The notes: generated by a model not told the origin, from the letters alone. A stretch of 42,083 bases of DNA from Rhodospirillaceae bacterium (GCA_009772935.1 WOUR01000056.1:1-42083); one strand, 5' to 3'. Numbered from the stretch's first letter, positions 16,283 through 25,349 are shown. Numbers and translations: made by a program.

Positions 16283-18703
16283 TTAAGACCGATGCCTGTC
16301 GTGCGCCACGTCTTCGGCTTGCTTTGCTTCCGCGGCCGCGACCTTGCGTTTGACAGCGATGAAGCTGTCGGGAGTGACGGAAATAGAGTCGATCCCGCAA
16401 GCAACAAGAAACTCCGCGAACTCCGGATGGTCACTCGGGGCCTGGCCGCACAACCCGATCTTGGCACCGGCCTTGTGCGCTTCACGGATGACGCTCTCGA
16501 TCATCCACTTCACCGCGTCGTCCTGCTCGTCGAATAGTTCGGCGAGCTCCTCCGAGTCGCGATCGACACCGAGCGTGAGCTGGGTGAGGTCGTTGCTGCC
16601 GATCGAGAACCCGTCGAAGCGCTCCGCGAACGACTTCGCCAGGATGACGTTCGAGGGGATCTCGCACATGACGTAGATTTCGAGTCCGTTCTTGCCACGC
16701 CGCAAGCCGTTCTCGGCCATGACGGCAAGAACGCGGTCGGCTTCCCTGATCGAGCGGCAGAACGGAATCATGACGATGACGTTGGTGAAGCCCATCTCCT
16801 CGCGCAGGCGCCGGATGGCTCGGCATTCCAGCGCGAATCCGTCACGGTAGCGCGGCGAGTAGTAGCGCGAAGCCCCGCGGAACCCGATCATCGGATTCTC
16901 CTCTCTGGGCTCGAACGCGGCACCGCCGATGAGGTTTGCGTATTCGTTGGTCTTGAAGTCGCTCATCCGGACGATGACCGGCTTGGGATGCTGCGCTGCA
17001 GCGATGCGCGCCAGACCGCGCGCTAGGCGGTCAACGAAGTATTCTGTCTTGTCCTCATAACTCGCCGTGAGTTCGGTAATTTGCCGCCTGGCATCCTCGT
17101 CCTGCAATTCGTCGAAATGCGCCAGGGCCATGGGATGCACCTTGATGTGATTGCTCACGACGAATTCCATGCGCGCCAGGCCGACGCCATCGGCGGCGAT
17201 CCGCCACCAGCGGAACGCGGCTGCCGGATTCGCCAGATTGAGCATGATCTGCGTGCGTGTCACCGGAACATCGTGCAGATCGAGCTTTTCGGTTTCGTAG
17301 TCGGCAATCCCCTCGTAGACGAAACCCTGATCACCTTCGGCACAGGACACCGTGACTTCCTGCTCGTCATGGAGGAGGTGTGTCGCGTTCCCGGTCCCGA
17401 CGATGGCGGGTAGGCCCAGCTCACGACTGACGATGGCGGCGTGCGAGGTGCGTCCGCCCCGGTCTGTCACGATCGCCGCGGCCCGTTTCATGATCGGTAC
17501 CCAGTCCGGATCGGTGTTCTCCGTGACCAGAACGGCACCGTCGACGAAGCGATCTATGTCACGCGCGCTTTCGATCAGGCAGACGCGCCCGGTGACAACG
17601 GCCTCGCCGATTGCCAGGCCAGTCACGAGCTTTCGGCCTTTGGATTTGATGGAGTAGGAGTGGTATTCGGCTATGTTCGTGCGCGATTGCACTGTCTCGG
17701 GCCGTGCCTGGACGATGAGCAACTGGCCGTTCTCGCCGTCCTTCGCCCATTCGATGTCCATCGGACAACCATAATGGTCCTCGATGACGCAAGCCCACCG
17801 GCCGAGTGTCAGGATGTCCGCGTCCGACAGCACGAAGGCAGCCCGCTCCACCTTGGAAGTCGGCACGGTGCGGGTCGGGCGATCGCCGCCCTTGGCATAG
17901 ATCATCTTTTGCGCCTTGCCGCCCAGTCTCTTCTCGATGATCGGCGCGAGTGATGAGTCTGAAAGCAGTGGCTTGAAAACTTGATACTCATCAGGGTCGA
18001 CCGTGCCCTGCACCACGGTCTCGCCCAGCCCCCAGGCGGCATCGATGATCGCCACCTTGTCGAAACCGGTCTCAGTGTCGATCGTGAACATGACACCCGC
18101 GCCGCCAAGATCCGAGCGAACCATGACCTGCACACCGACGGACAGCGCGACTTTCAGGTGATCGAAGCCTTTGGTCTGCCGGTAACTGATGGCGCGATCG
18201 GTAAAGAGCGAAGCAAAACACCGCCTGCAGGCATCGAGCACGGCCGCTTCACCGCGAACGTTGAGAAAGGTTTCTTGTTGGCCGGCGAAGCTCGCATCGG
18301 GGAGATCCTCGGCTGTCGCACTTGAGCGCACCGCGACATCGGTGTCGGCCTTGCCGATGCGACGGCACAGATCACGATATGCAGTCTGGATGGCTTCTGC
18401 CGTTTCTTCCGGCCATGTACCCCGCAGGATGGCGCGGCGTATCGTCTGCCCGGTCTCGGACAGCGGCGCCGTGCCGTCTTGCAATTCCTGGTGAGCGGCG
18501 GCGATCGTGTCTTTGAGCTGGTTGGCATCGATGAAGTGCCAATAGACGTCGGCCGTGGTTGCGAAGCCCGGCGGAACCGTCACGCCCCGTTGACCGAGAT
18601 GGCGTACCATCTCGCCGAGTGACGCATTCTTTCCACCCACGCGGGGGACGTCTGCGCGACCCAACTCCTCGAACCAAATCACCTGTTGCTCACCTGCTGT
18701 CAT
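16283..18703 (-). CDS. ppsA: Phosphoenolpyruvate synthase (pyruvate, water dikinase)
   Basis: 806 residues from the ATG at 18703, preceded by AAGGAGA; the longer open frame to 18805 adds non-family residues. It makes PEP, AMP and phosphate from pyruvate, ATP and water for gluconeogenesis. Domains: N-terminal ATP-binding domain (RVGGKNASLGEM, VAVRSSATAEDLP, FAGQQETFLN), the mobile phosphohistidine domain with GGRTSH and catalytic His at about 421, and the C-terminal PEP/pyruvate barrel with MIGFRGASRY, SIGSNDLTQL and the active-site Cys in GLCGQAPSDHP. All key motifs are present. The usual linked regulatory kinase gene (ppsR) is not seen in the window. PEP synthases are often induced with USP genes under low oxygen, which fits the setting. 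Confidence 0.95.
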   Translation of the reverse strand: MTAGEQQVIWFEELGRADVPRVGGKNASLGEMVRHLGQRGVTVPPGFATTADVYWHFIDANQLKDTIAAAHQELQDGTAPLSETGQTIRRAILRGTWPEETAEAIQTAYRDLCRRIGKADTDVAVRSSATAEDLPDASFAGQQETFLNVRGEAAVLDACRRCFASLFTDRAISYRQTKGFDHLKVALSVGVQVMVRSDLGGAGVMFTIDTETGFDKVAIIDAAWGLGETVVQGTVDPDEYQVFKPLLSDSSLAPIIEKRLGGKAQKMIYAKGGDRPTRTVPTSKVERAAFVLSDADILTLGRWACVIEDHYGCPMDIEWAKDGENGQLLIVQARPETVQSRTNIAEYHSYSIKSKGRKLVTGLAIGEAVVTGRVCLIESARDIDRFVDGAVLVTENTDPDWVPIMKRAAAIVTDRGGRTSHAAIVSRELGLPAIVGTGNATHLLHDEQEVTVSCAEGDQGFVYEGIADYETEKLDLHDVPVTRTQIMLNLANPAAAFRWWRIAADGVGLARMEFVVSNHIKVHPMALAHFDELQDEDARRQITELTASYEDKTEYFVDRLARGLARIAAAQHPKPVIVRMSDFKTNEYANLIGGAAFEPREENPMIGFRGASRYYSPRYRDGFALECRAIRRLREEMGFTNVIVMIPFCRSIREADRVLAVMAENGLRRGKNGLEIYVMCEIPSNVILAKSFAERFDGFSIGSNDLTQLTLGVDRDSEELAELFDEQDDAVKWMIESVIREAHKAGAKIGLCGQAPSDHPEFAEFLVACGIDSISVTPDSFIAVKRKVAAAEAKQAEDVAHDRHRS

Positions 18704-19694
18704 GGTCGTCTCCTTGGAATTGGTCTTGGGCCACTGATGTTCTCGGCTGGCAGATATGAAATCGTCGAGGCAACCAAGCTTCGCCCACCGGGTAATCGGG
18801 GCCACAGCGCTATCCAGGGGCTGGAATCTGACATGACGCGCCGATAATGATTCAGCTATGTGTATCCATTATCGACGACGACCACTTTTCAAAACTGAGC
18901 CTCTTCCGGGAATCGAATGGGTGACTTTGGAAGGGTAAAGCGACGGGAAGCTTTTGGATAGGGTGCTTTCAGGCCTTTGGGCGGTTCCGATTTTGGCATG
19001 TTGAATGATGCGCAGAGATCGGTAGCGGCTGCGCCGCCATTTGCCAGAAGTGAGAACGGCAGGTGACGAAGGCTTCCATCGCCGGCGGCAAGGACAGGGT
19101 GGGCAGCAGCAGCGCCGAGTTGAAACTTTCCTGGTCGGGCAGCCGCCACGCGAACTGAAGTGCGGCAAGAACCATCAGCCCGGCGACCGGCAGGTTCGAG
19201 GCAATCCGGCCGGCGGCGATCGAGGTCACGCCGAGCGAGCTGAGCACCGTCGCCCAGGCATTGAAGGTCGGTGGACGCGTATCGCTGAGCCAGCCGTCGC
19301 GGATCAGGTTGGCGAGTCCATCGTCGCTGTCCGAAAGATGTGGAGTCCAGAACTTCGTCGAGCCAGGGGCCACGCAGCGCGGCATTGGCGACAGGATCGT
19401 GCCGGCGGCGATGGCCGTGACGCTGGAAGCGGAAATCCCCAGCCAGATGAATATCACGCCCGCAGAAGCGCTCGCATCGACTTGATCGGTGCTCAGCGGA
19501 TTCGAGGCTCCTCGCGGCGCTCGCGATGACAGCTCTCTCACGAGCTCGCCGCAAAGTTGCCGTCATTCCGCGAATGCGACCGGCGACTGCCCTGGCGCTC
19601 CAGCAGTGGGGTATGCAGCCGCGGAGCGCGCGCCCAACGAGCGTCGAGGGCTCAACCATCTGGCGCTTGCTGGGCGCGCTCCCGGCAATGAGAT
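18704..19694. other. ~1-kb region without a recognisable gene
   Basis: The gap lies between ppsA and the GH1 gene, both on the minus strand. It contains repeat copy B (18899-18995). An open frame on the minus strand (18969-19541, 190 codons) encodes a partly hydrophobic product that resembles no family I know. Its N-terminal part (SSRAPRGASNPLS) looks like translated intergenic repeat DNA. It may be a degraded gene. No promoter for ppsA could be pinned down. Confidence 0.4.
18899..18995 (+). repeat. Copy B of a ~97-bp degenerate repeat
   Basis: It aligns without gaps to the reverse complement of positions 2-98, sharing GCCTCTTCCGGGAATCGA and many matches beyond, such as GGATAG and CTTT. It lies in the intergenic region upstream of ppsA. 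The two copies are about 18.8 kb apart in opposite orientation. Confidence 0.6.
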
Positions 19695-21134
19695 TCATGT
19701 CTCGCGGTCGGGCCTGCCCGATGGACCGCTCCCCGGATCGACCTCCAGATTGCCGGGAGCGCGGATCGCCCGGATGACGTTGGCGTACCAGTGCGCCGAC
19801 GCCTTCGGGATTCGCCGTTGCGTCGGATAGTCGACATAGATCAGTCCGAACCGGTTGCCGTAGCCGGATCCCCATTCGAAATTGTCGAGCAGCGACCACA
19901 CGAAGTAGCCGCGGACGTCGGCCCCGGCGGCGATGGCGGCGTGCAGCGCCGCCTGGTAGACGGCGAGGTAGCCGACGCGCTCGAGGTCGACGACGTTGCC
20001 CGAGGGGTCGAGCTTGTCGGCCGCGCCGGCGCCGTTCTCGAGGACATAGATCGGCAGGCGATAACGCCTGTCCAGCACGATCAGGACGTCGCGGAAGGCA
20101 TTGGTATCGACCTGCCAGCCCATCTGGGTTTTCGGCACGTTGTCCGGCGCATCGGCCCAGGCGAAGCCGAGCGGAGCGCCTTCGGCGGCCCTGGCATAGA
20201 GCGGCGAGTAGTGGTTGACCCCGAGCCAGTCGACCTTCCGGCAGATCCGCTCCATGTCGCCAGCCTGCACATGGGGCTCGATGAGGCGCGCCAGGGCGGG
20301 CGGATAGTGGCCGAGGATCTGCGGCTCAGGAAACGCCTTGTTCCAATACTCGTCGAGCAGTCCCGCGGCCGCCTCGTCGCCCGCCGTCGGCGTGAGCGGG
20401 CGGGCCGGCTGCACGTTGTGAATGGCCCCGATCGAAGCTCTGGGCGCATGCGCGCGCAGCGCGTCGACGCCCGCGCCATGCGCCAGGTTCACGTGATGAA
20501 TGGCCTGGTGCAGGGCCGCCGCATCGGTGAGGCCCGGCGGATGCCAGGCGAAGCCATAGCCGAACAGCGTGAACACCGACGGCTCGTTGAACGTGGCGAT
20601 GTGCGGCACGCGGTCGCCGAATCGGCGGCCGATCAGCGCGGCGTAGTCGGCGAACCAGCCGGCAATCTCGCGATTGATCCAGCCTCCCTGATCCTGCAGC
20701 GCCTGCGGTAGATCCCAGTGGTAGAGGCAGAGCCAGGGCTCGATGCCGGCCGCAAGCAACCCGTCGATCAGGCGATCATAGAAGCTGAGCCCGGCTTCGT
20801 TGACGGCGCCGCGACCGGCAGGAAGGACGCGCGGCCACGCCACGGAAAAGCGATAGGCCCTGATGTTGAGCTCGCGCATCAGGGCGATGTCCTCGGCGTA
20901 GCGGTGATAGTGGTCGCAGGCGACATCGCCGCTGTCGCCGTCGGCGATGCGGCCGGGGCCCCGGCAATAGTGGTCCCACACGCTGGGACCTCGCCCGTCC
21001 ACTGCCGCCGCTCCCTCGATCTGGTACGCCGACGTCGAGACGCCCCAGACGAAGTCGGGCCCCAACACATGGCGCTCGGCCTCGACCTGGGCGGTGAGCG
21101 AGTTGGGGCCGGTCGATTGCGACGGCTTCGTCAT
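19695..21134 (-). CDS. GH1 beta-glucosidase
   Basis: 479 residues from the ATG at 21134, with a GGGGAGA ribosome site; an ATG at 21164 adds ten residues. It is a (beta/alpha)8 glycoside hydrolase of family 1. Visible motifs are FVWGVSTSAYQIEG near the start, YRFSVAWPRV, the acid/base Glu in TFNEPS, and the nucleophile Glu in YVLENGAG, where most relatives have (I/V)TENG. It also has the sugar-binding WSLLDNFEW near the C-terminus. No signal peptide is seen, so it probably acts in the cytoplasm on beta-linked disaccharides or glucosides. No sugar transporter or regulator is next to it, so the natural substrate cannot be inferred. Confidence 0.93.
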   Translation of the reverse strand: MTKPSQSTGPNSLTAQVEAERHVLGPDFVWGVSTSAYQIEGAAAVDGRGPSVWDHYCRGPGRIADGDSGDVACDHYHRYAEDIALMRELNIRAYRFSVAWPRVLPAGRGAVNEAGLSFYDRLIDGLLAAGIEPWLCLYHWDLPQALQDQGGWINREIAGWFADYAALIGRRFGDRVPHIATFNEPSVFTLFGYGFAWHPPGLTDAAALHQAIHHVNLAHGAGVDALRAHAPRASIGAIHNVQPARPLTPTAGDEAAAGLLDEYWNKAFPEPQILGHYPPALARLIEPHVQAGDMERICRKVDWLGVNHYSPLYARAAEGAPLGFAWADAPDNVPKTQMGWQVDTNAFRDVLIVLDRRYRLPIYVLENGAGAADKLDPSGNVVDLERVGYLAVYQAALHAAIAAGADVRGYFVWSLLDNFEWGSGYGNRFGLIYVDYPTQRRIPKASAHWYANVIRAIRAPGNLEVDPGSGPSGRPDRET

Positions 21135-21767
21135 GTCTCGGCTGTCTCCCCTGGCAGTAGCCATCGATCTTTGGGACTCATTTCTCTAACACATCGCCCC
21201 ATGGAGTCATGAACCCTGAGTGGAGCGAAAGACCTCATCACCGCTTTCTGCAGGTAAGGGCCAAGAACTCTTCGATAAGAAAATTGCACGGGCTCATCCA
21301 GGATGCGTCTTTGATCCAGATCAGTACCCCCACGCAGGTTGGCGTTGTCAACATACAAAAGCTCTCTCGCGGCTGGGAAACGGAACACGGTGTCAGAGAG
21401 GCGAGCGTTCCGTTTGCTGCGACCACTCGGCGGTACTGGTGAGCCAGCTAATGGTGCCCGGGAATCTCCACTGCGCTTCAGGTTCGCTTCCCCCTCCCTT
21501 GCAGTTTCTCGAAATCGCTGAGCCATTTTCGCACGTTCGACCGTCACTGATGTTGCATTGACTTGGATCAAGGGAGTGAGGCGCGATCTGTGGAACTAGG
21601 TTTTGCGGGGAATACACGGGTGAGTAAGAGAAGCGTCAGCGAGCGGATTCGGGCACATGGGAGAGGCCGACGTTACTTGGGCTGGCGCGCGGTGACAGCA
21701 CAGCGCTGGTTACCCGGTGCAGGTCGTAGGCGACGAAACGAGGCCAATTGAGCCATGACGGAGCAGC
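21135..21767. other. Intergenic region with an FNR-like box
   Basis: About 630 bp between the divergent GH1 and carbonic anhydrase genes. An FNR-like box lies at 21558-21571. Open frames on either strand (for example 21131-21571 minus) have no recognisable family features and are probably not genes. Confidence 0.4.
21558..21571. promoter_or_regulatory. FNR/FixK-like box upstream of the carbonic anhydrase
   Basis: TTGACTTGGATCAA matches TTGAT-N4-ATCAA with one mismatch (C for T). It is about 200 bp before the carbonic anhydrase start and about 425 bp from the divergent GH1 start. The carbonic anhydrase is therefore the likelier target, with a leader of roughly 160 bases. Confidence 0.5.
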
Positions 21768-22412
21768 ATGAAGTTTCCTCAGCGACTCCTTAGCGGCTAT
21801 CATGCCTTTCGCAATACCCGCCTTCGCGTCGAGCAGGAACGTTACCGGGAACTCGCCGAGACGGGGCAACAGCCTGATATCATGGTTATCGGCTGCTGTG
21901 ACTCGCGAGTCTCCCCTGAGGTCGTCTTTGACGCCCGTCCCGGCGAACTGTTTGTCGTGCGCAACGTCGCAAACCTCGTTCCACCGTATTCCCCGACCGG
22001 TCTGGTGCACGGCGTGTCTGCAGCACTTGAGTTCGCGGTTCAGGCGCTCAAGGTAAAGCACATCGTTGTGCTAGGCCATGCCCGTTGCGGCGGCATTCGC
22101 GCGTTTGGCGAACAGGGAGCGCCGCTCTCTGCAGGTGACTTCATTGGCAAATGGATGTCTTTGATCGAACCAGCCGCGGAAGCGGTAGGGCCGCGCGGCG
22201 ATCGACCACTCTCCGATTATCTGACACACCTTGAACAGGCGTCGATCATGAAGACGCTCGATAACTTGATGACCTTCCCCTGGGTTCACACTCTCGTGCA
22301 GTGTCAACGTCTACAGCTCCATGCCGCCTACTTTGATGTCGCGACTGGAGTATTGTCCGTTCGTGAATCGGAGGCGGAAGCGTTCTTTCCGATCACCGGC
22401 GACAGGCCGTGA
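21768..22412 (+). CDS. Beta-class carbonic anhydrase
   Basis: 214 residues. It interconverts CO2 and bicarbonate in the cytoplasm. The zinc site is complete: Cys43 in GCCDSRVSPE (the usual CSDSR with Cys in place of Ser), the Asp45-Arg47 pair, His104 and Cys107 in GHARCGG. The helical N-terminus and the FVVRNVANLVPPY stretch are typical. It ends in the FFPITGDRP tail common in alphaproteobacterial members. It stands alone as a transcription unit between GH1 and the hydrogenase operon and may be under the FNR-like box at 21558. Confidence 0.95.
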   Translation: MKFPQRLLSGYHAFRNTRLRVEQERYRELAETGQQPDIMVIGCCDSRVSPEVVFDARPGELFVVRNVANLVPPYSPTGLVHGVSAALEFAVQALKVKHIVVLGHARCGGIRAFGEQGAPLSAGDFIGKWMSLIEPAAEAVGPRGDRPLSDYLTHLEQASIMKTLDNLMTFPWVHTLVQCQRLQLHAAYFDVATGVLSVRESEAEAFFPITGDRP

Positions 22413-22870
22413 AGGTTGATGAAGATGGCTGTTTCGGTTCGAGGGACGAAAGATTGACGCGCGGCAGGCGCGGTTTTTGTGGTCGCCGCTGCCGACATGC
22501 TAGTTGCGCCCACGTCCGCGAAAAGGCGGCGGCTGCGTATCTGGTTGTTGCGCACTCTGATCGGGGGGGCCATTGTTCTTGCCATGTTCCGGAGCATGGA
22601 ATGGTGAGAGAGGCGGTGCTCAAGTCTCGGACTTTTGTAGCGATCGGGTGTCGTGGCGGGGACGGCCGGCAACTCGCGACTTCTAAGGACAAATCTGTGG
22701 GTTGATGGGCCCTGAACTTCCACATGAGGTTGGCGTAACGATCTGATTTCGAGGCGCTGGGCGATGCCAGCCACTGTCCAGTCCGCGATCGCATTGCCAG
22801 CTGACGGAACCAGATCGCTACCCCTGCGAATTGAATGAAATAGCCGAATATAATTGATGCATTCGGGAGG
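22413..22870. other. Intergenic region before the hydrogenase operon
   Basis: 458 bp with no recognisable gene. Overlapping open frames on both strands have low-complexity translations. No FNR-like box and no correctly spaced -24/-12 sigma-54 promoter was found upstream of the hydrogenase start. A GGGAGG ribosome site precedes the ATG at 22871. Confidence 0.4.
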
Positions 22871-24034
22871 ATGGACTTGATGGCAGGCAGGTCAGGAAAT
22901 GGCACGCTGCCCCTTGCCGCCTTGACCGTGGACGGGTTGCAGGCGTTGCTGCAGGCGTTCCGTCAACATGGCTACCGAATTGTTGGCCCGACCGTGCGAG
23001 ACCAAGCAATCGTCTACGATGATATCGAATCGGTAGAAGGCCTGCCGCGTGGGTGGACCGACGAGCAGGACGGGGGCCGGTACCGGCTTACCCAGCTTGG
23101 TGACGATGCGCTGTTCAACTACGCCGTTGGCCCTCACTCGTGGAAGCAGTTTCTTCATCCTCCTCTATTGCGACTGTTGAGTGTGGAGCGAGACGCGGCC
23201 ACCGTGCGTGTTGTGCCCGAGATCCCGCCAACCCAACGCTTTGCCTTTGTTGGCGTGCGGGCTTGCGAACTCCACGCGATCGGCCTTCAGGACCGGATCT
23301 TGCTCGGAGGCCAATACGTCGATCCACATTATAGCGCTCGGCGGGAGAGTACCTTCATCGTTGCAGTCAACTGTGGCAAGGCCGGTGGGACGTGCTTCTG
23401 CGCGTCGATGAACACCGGACCAAAGGTAGAGAAAGGTTTTGATCTCGCGATCACAGAGCTCGTCGGGGAAGGCCCGCACGTCTTTCTCGTCGAGGAGGGG
23501 TCGGATGCAGGAAGCGCAATGCTCGACGAGGTGCCTCATCGCGCAGCGACACAGGACGAGATAGAGGCCGCCCAAGCCGTCGTTGCTCGAACCGCCGTCG
23601 CCATGGGGCGAGAAATCCGGTCGGGCGATTTGCGTGAGCTTCTCTTGGGAAACCTCGAACATCTGCGGTGGGAGGAGGTGGCATCCCGTTGCCTGAGCTG
23701 CGCTAATTGCACAATGGTCTGCCCGACCTGCTTTTGCACCACCGTCGAGGACACGACAGACCTGACCGGTGACCATGCCGAGCGTTGGCGGCGCTGGGAC
23801 TCCTGCTTCACCATGGATTTTTCTTACATGCATGGCGGAAGCGTGCGTGCCAGTGCGCGCTCGCGCTACCGCCAATGGATGACCCACAAGCTCGCGAGCT
23901 GGATCGATCAGTTCGGCACGTCAGGTTGCGTCGGCTGTGGTCGGTGCATCACATGGTGCCCGGTCGGCATCGATATCACCGAGGAGGTACGGGCCATCCG
24001 CGAATCCCCTGCGACCACGGAGGGTTCATCATGA
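22871..24034 (+). CDS. hydB: Group 3b [NiFe] hydrogenase beta subunit (4Fe-4S ferredoxin-like)
   Basis: 387 residues. It is the electron-transfer beta subunit of cytoplasmic, NAD(P)-coupled hydrogenase (sulfhydrogenase type). The C-terminal third carries two ferredoxin-type cysteine clusters: CLSCANCTMVCPTCFC (about 275-290) and CVGCGRCITWCP (about 355-366). Additional cysteines (GVRACELHA, NCGKAGGTCFCASM) are conserved in the family. It passes electrons between the small subunit and the flavin subunit. It is the first gene of a ten-kilobase operon whose beta-gamma-delta-alpha order matches Pyrococcus hydBGDA, apart from one inserted gene. The stop overlaps the next start as ATGA. Confidence 0.92.
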   Translation: MDLMAGRSGNGTLPLAALTVDGLQALLQAFRQHGYRIVGPTVRDQAIVYDDIESVEGLPRGWTDEQDGGRYRLTQLGDDALFNYAVGPHSWKQFLHPPLLRLLSVERDAATVRVVPEIPPTQRFAFVGVRACELHAIGLQDRILLGGQYVDPHYSARRESTFIVAVNCGKAGGTCFCASMNTGPKVEKGFDLAITELVGEGPHVFLVEEGSDAGSAMLDEVPHRAATQDEIEAAQAVVARTAVAMGREIRSGDLRELLLGNLEHLRWEEVASRCLSCANCTMVCPTCFCTTVEDTTDLTGDHAERWRRWDSCFTMDFSYMHGGSVRASARSRYRQWMTHKLASWIDQFGTSGCVGCGRCITWCPVGIDITEEVRAIRESPATTEGSS

Positions 24035-24504
24035 AGGGAATCGAGGAGTTGCTTCGCCAACATCCTTTCGTGCGAGGGCTGGAGGACGGTATCATCACCT
24101 TGATCGCTGGTTGCGCAAAGAATGTCGCCTTTCAGGCGAACGAATATGTATTCCGCGAGGGCGACGCTGCTGACGAGTTCTATCTTATCCGGCACGGTAC
24201 GGTCGCGCTCGAGATGTTTGTGCCCGGCCAGGGTCCCTTCACATTCCTAACGGTCAAGAACGGTGAGATTCTCGGTGCCAATTGGCTAATTCCGCCATAC
24301 CGATCGTCCTTTGATGCAAGGGCTGTCGAGCTAACCCGGGCGATCGCATTCGATGGCAAGTGCCTGCGCGACAAATGCGAGTCGGACCATCACGTAGGCT
24401 ACGAAATGATGAAGCGGTTCATTCCTCCTCTTGTCGAACGGCTGCGGACGGCGCGCCTGCAGAATGTTGAGTTATGCGACGACGGCAAACACCAGAGACA
24501 ATAG
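24031..24504 (+). CDS. Cyclic nucleotide-binding domain protein in the hydrogenase operon
   Basis: 157 residues from the ATG at 24031, overlapping the hydB stop (ATGA). Residues 10-125 form a CRP/PKA-type cNMP-binding beta-barrel (VFREGDAADEFYLIRHGTVALEM). The phosphate-binding cassette region reads GEILGANWLIPPYRSSFDARAV, with Arg present near its end. There is no C-terminal helix-turn-helix, so it is not a transcription factor of the CRP/FNR type. It probably works as a ligand-sensing or structural partner of the hydrogenase. The next gene overlaps it by 41 bases, so all are co-translated. The bound ligand is unknown. Confidence 0.85.
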   Translation: MKGIEELLRQHPFVRGLEDGIITLIAGCAKNVAFQANEYVFREGDAADEFYLIRHGTVALEMFVPGQGPFTFLTVKNGEILGANWLIPPYRSSFDARAVELTRAIAFDGKCLRDKCESDHHVGYEMMKRFIPPLVERLRTARLQNVELCDDGKHQRQ

Positions 24505-25348
24505 CTACGTTGTGGTGAATCCTGATCCCCTGGTACCGCGATTTTTGCTCGTGAGGCGCCGCGTCCGAGAAACTTCAGACGTGGTATCGCTCGAAATCGC
24601 GGCCGACGGTTCCGACAATCCACTGTCACGGTTCAGGCCCGGGCAGTTCAACATGCTCTATGCCTTCGGGATTGGGGAAATTCCGATCAGCATTAGCGGT
24701 GATCCAGCTAGTACCGATCGGATAACGCACACTGTCCGTTCCGTCGGGCCGGTGAGTGCGGCGCTCGCAAAGCTGAAGCGCGGCGATCATGTCGGCATTC
24801 GCGGACCGTTCGGCAGCAGTTGGCCGGTCGACGAAGCTGCCGGCTGTGACGTTCTGCTCATCGCTGGCGGCATCGGTCTCGTGCCGCTGCGGCCTGTGCT
24901 GTATCACTTGTTGAAGCACCGCGAGACATACGGCCGCGTCGCCCTTCTCTATGGCGCACGCACCCGAGATGATCTGCTCTACCGCCCAGAGCTCGATACC
25001 TGGAGGCGGACGCCGAATTTCCAAGTGCGCGTGACGCTTGACCGGGCTGGTCGGGACTGGGTCGGTGACGTTGGCTATGTCACGGGCCTGCTGCCCAAAG
25101 TGCGCTTCGATCCTGTCGACACCATTGCGATGATCTGCGGGCCAGAGGTGATGATCCGATCTACCGCCCTTGCGCTCCTGGACATCGGTGTGGCAGCCAC
25201 GCAGATATTCATTTCCCTGGAGCGCAACATGAAATGCGCGGTCGGTTTCTGTGGTCGTTGTCAGCTCGGTTCGCACTTTATTTGCAAAGACGGACCTGTC
25301 TACCGGTACGACCGTGTTCACGATCTGTTGGCCATACGGGAGCTCTGA
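24464..25348 (+). CDS. hydG: Group 3b hydrogenase gamma subunit (FAD/NAD(P)-binding)
   Basis: 294 residues from the ATG at 24464; the open frame starts at 24431. It is a ferredoxin-NADP reductase-like subunit that links H2 oxidation or evolution to NAD(P)(H). Residues about 20-110 form the FAD domain (FRPGQFNMLYAFGIGEIPISI), about 115-240 the NAD(P) domain (LLIAGGIGLVPLRPVLYHLL, ICGPEVMI), and the C-terminus a 2Fe-2S site with four Cys in MKCAVGFCGRCQLGSHFIC. All expected motifs are present. It is followed one base later by the small-subunit start. Confidence 0.92.
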   Translation: MLSYATTANTRDNSYVVVNPDPLVPRFLLVRRRVRETSDVVSLEIAADGSDNPLSRFRPGQFNMLYAFGIGEIPISISGDPASTDRITHTVRSVGPVSAALAKLKRGDHVGIRGPFGSSWPVDEAAGCDVLLIAGGIGLVPLRPVLYHLLKHRETYGRVALLYGARTRDDLLYRPELDTWRRTPNFQVRVTLDRAGRDWVGDVGYVTGLLPKVRFDPVDTIAMICGPEVMIRSTALALLDIGVAATQIFISLERNMKCAVGFCGRCQLGSHFICKDGPVYRYDRVHDLLAIREL

Positions 25349-25349
25349 G

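Noticed and set aside
19041..19529. 162-codon plus-strand frame in the 18704-19694 gap
   Set aside because: The translation is rich in Gly, Arg and Gln without hydrophobic core or motifs, which is typical of an antisense shadow frame.
21131..21571. 146-codon minus-strand frame overlapping the GH1 start
   Set aside because: No recognisable domain, it overlaps the GH1 coding start, and it begins at the FNR-like box; probably a chance frame.
22497..22610. A possible small membrane peptide (MLVAPTSAKRRRLRIWLL...) in the gap before the hydrogenase operon
   Set aside because: There is no convincing ribosome site and no family resemblance; a frame of this length is expected by chance in GC-rich DNA.
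22898..22925. A TGGCACG...TTGC run resembling a sigma-54 promoter at the hydrogenase start
   Set aside because: The spacing between the GG and GC elements is three bases too long, and the run lies inside the hydB coding sequence.
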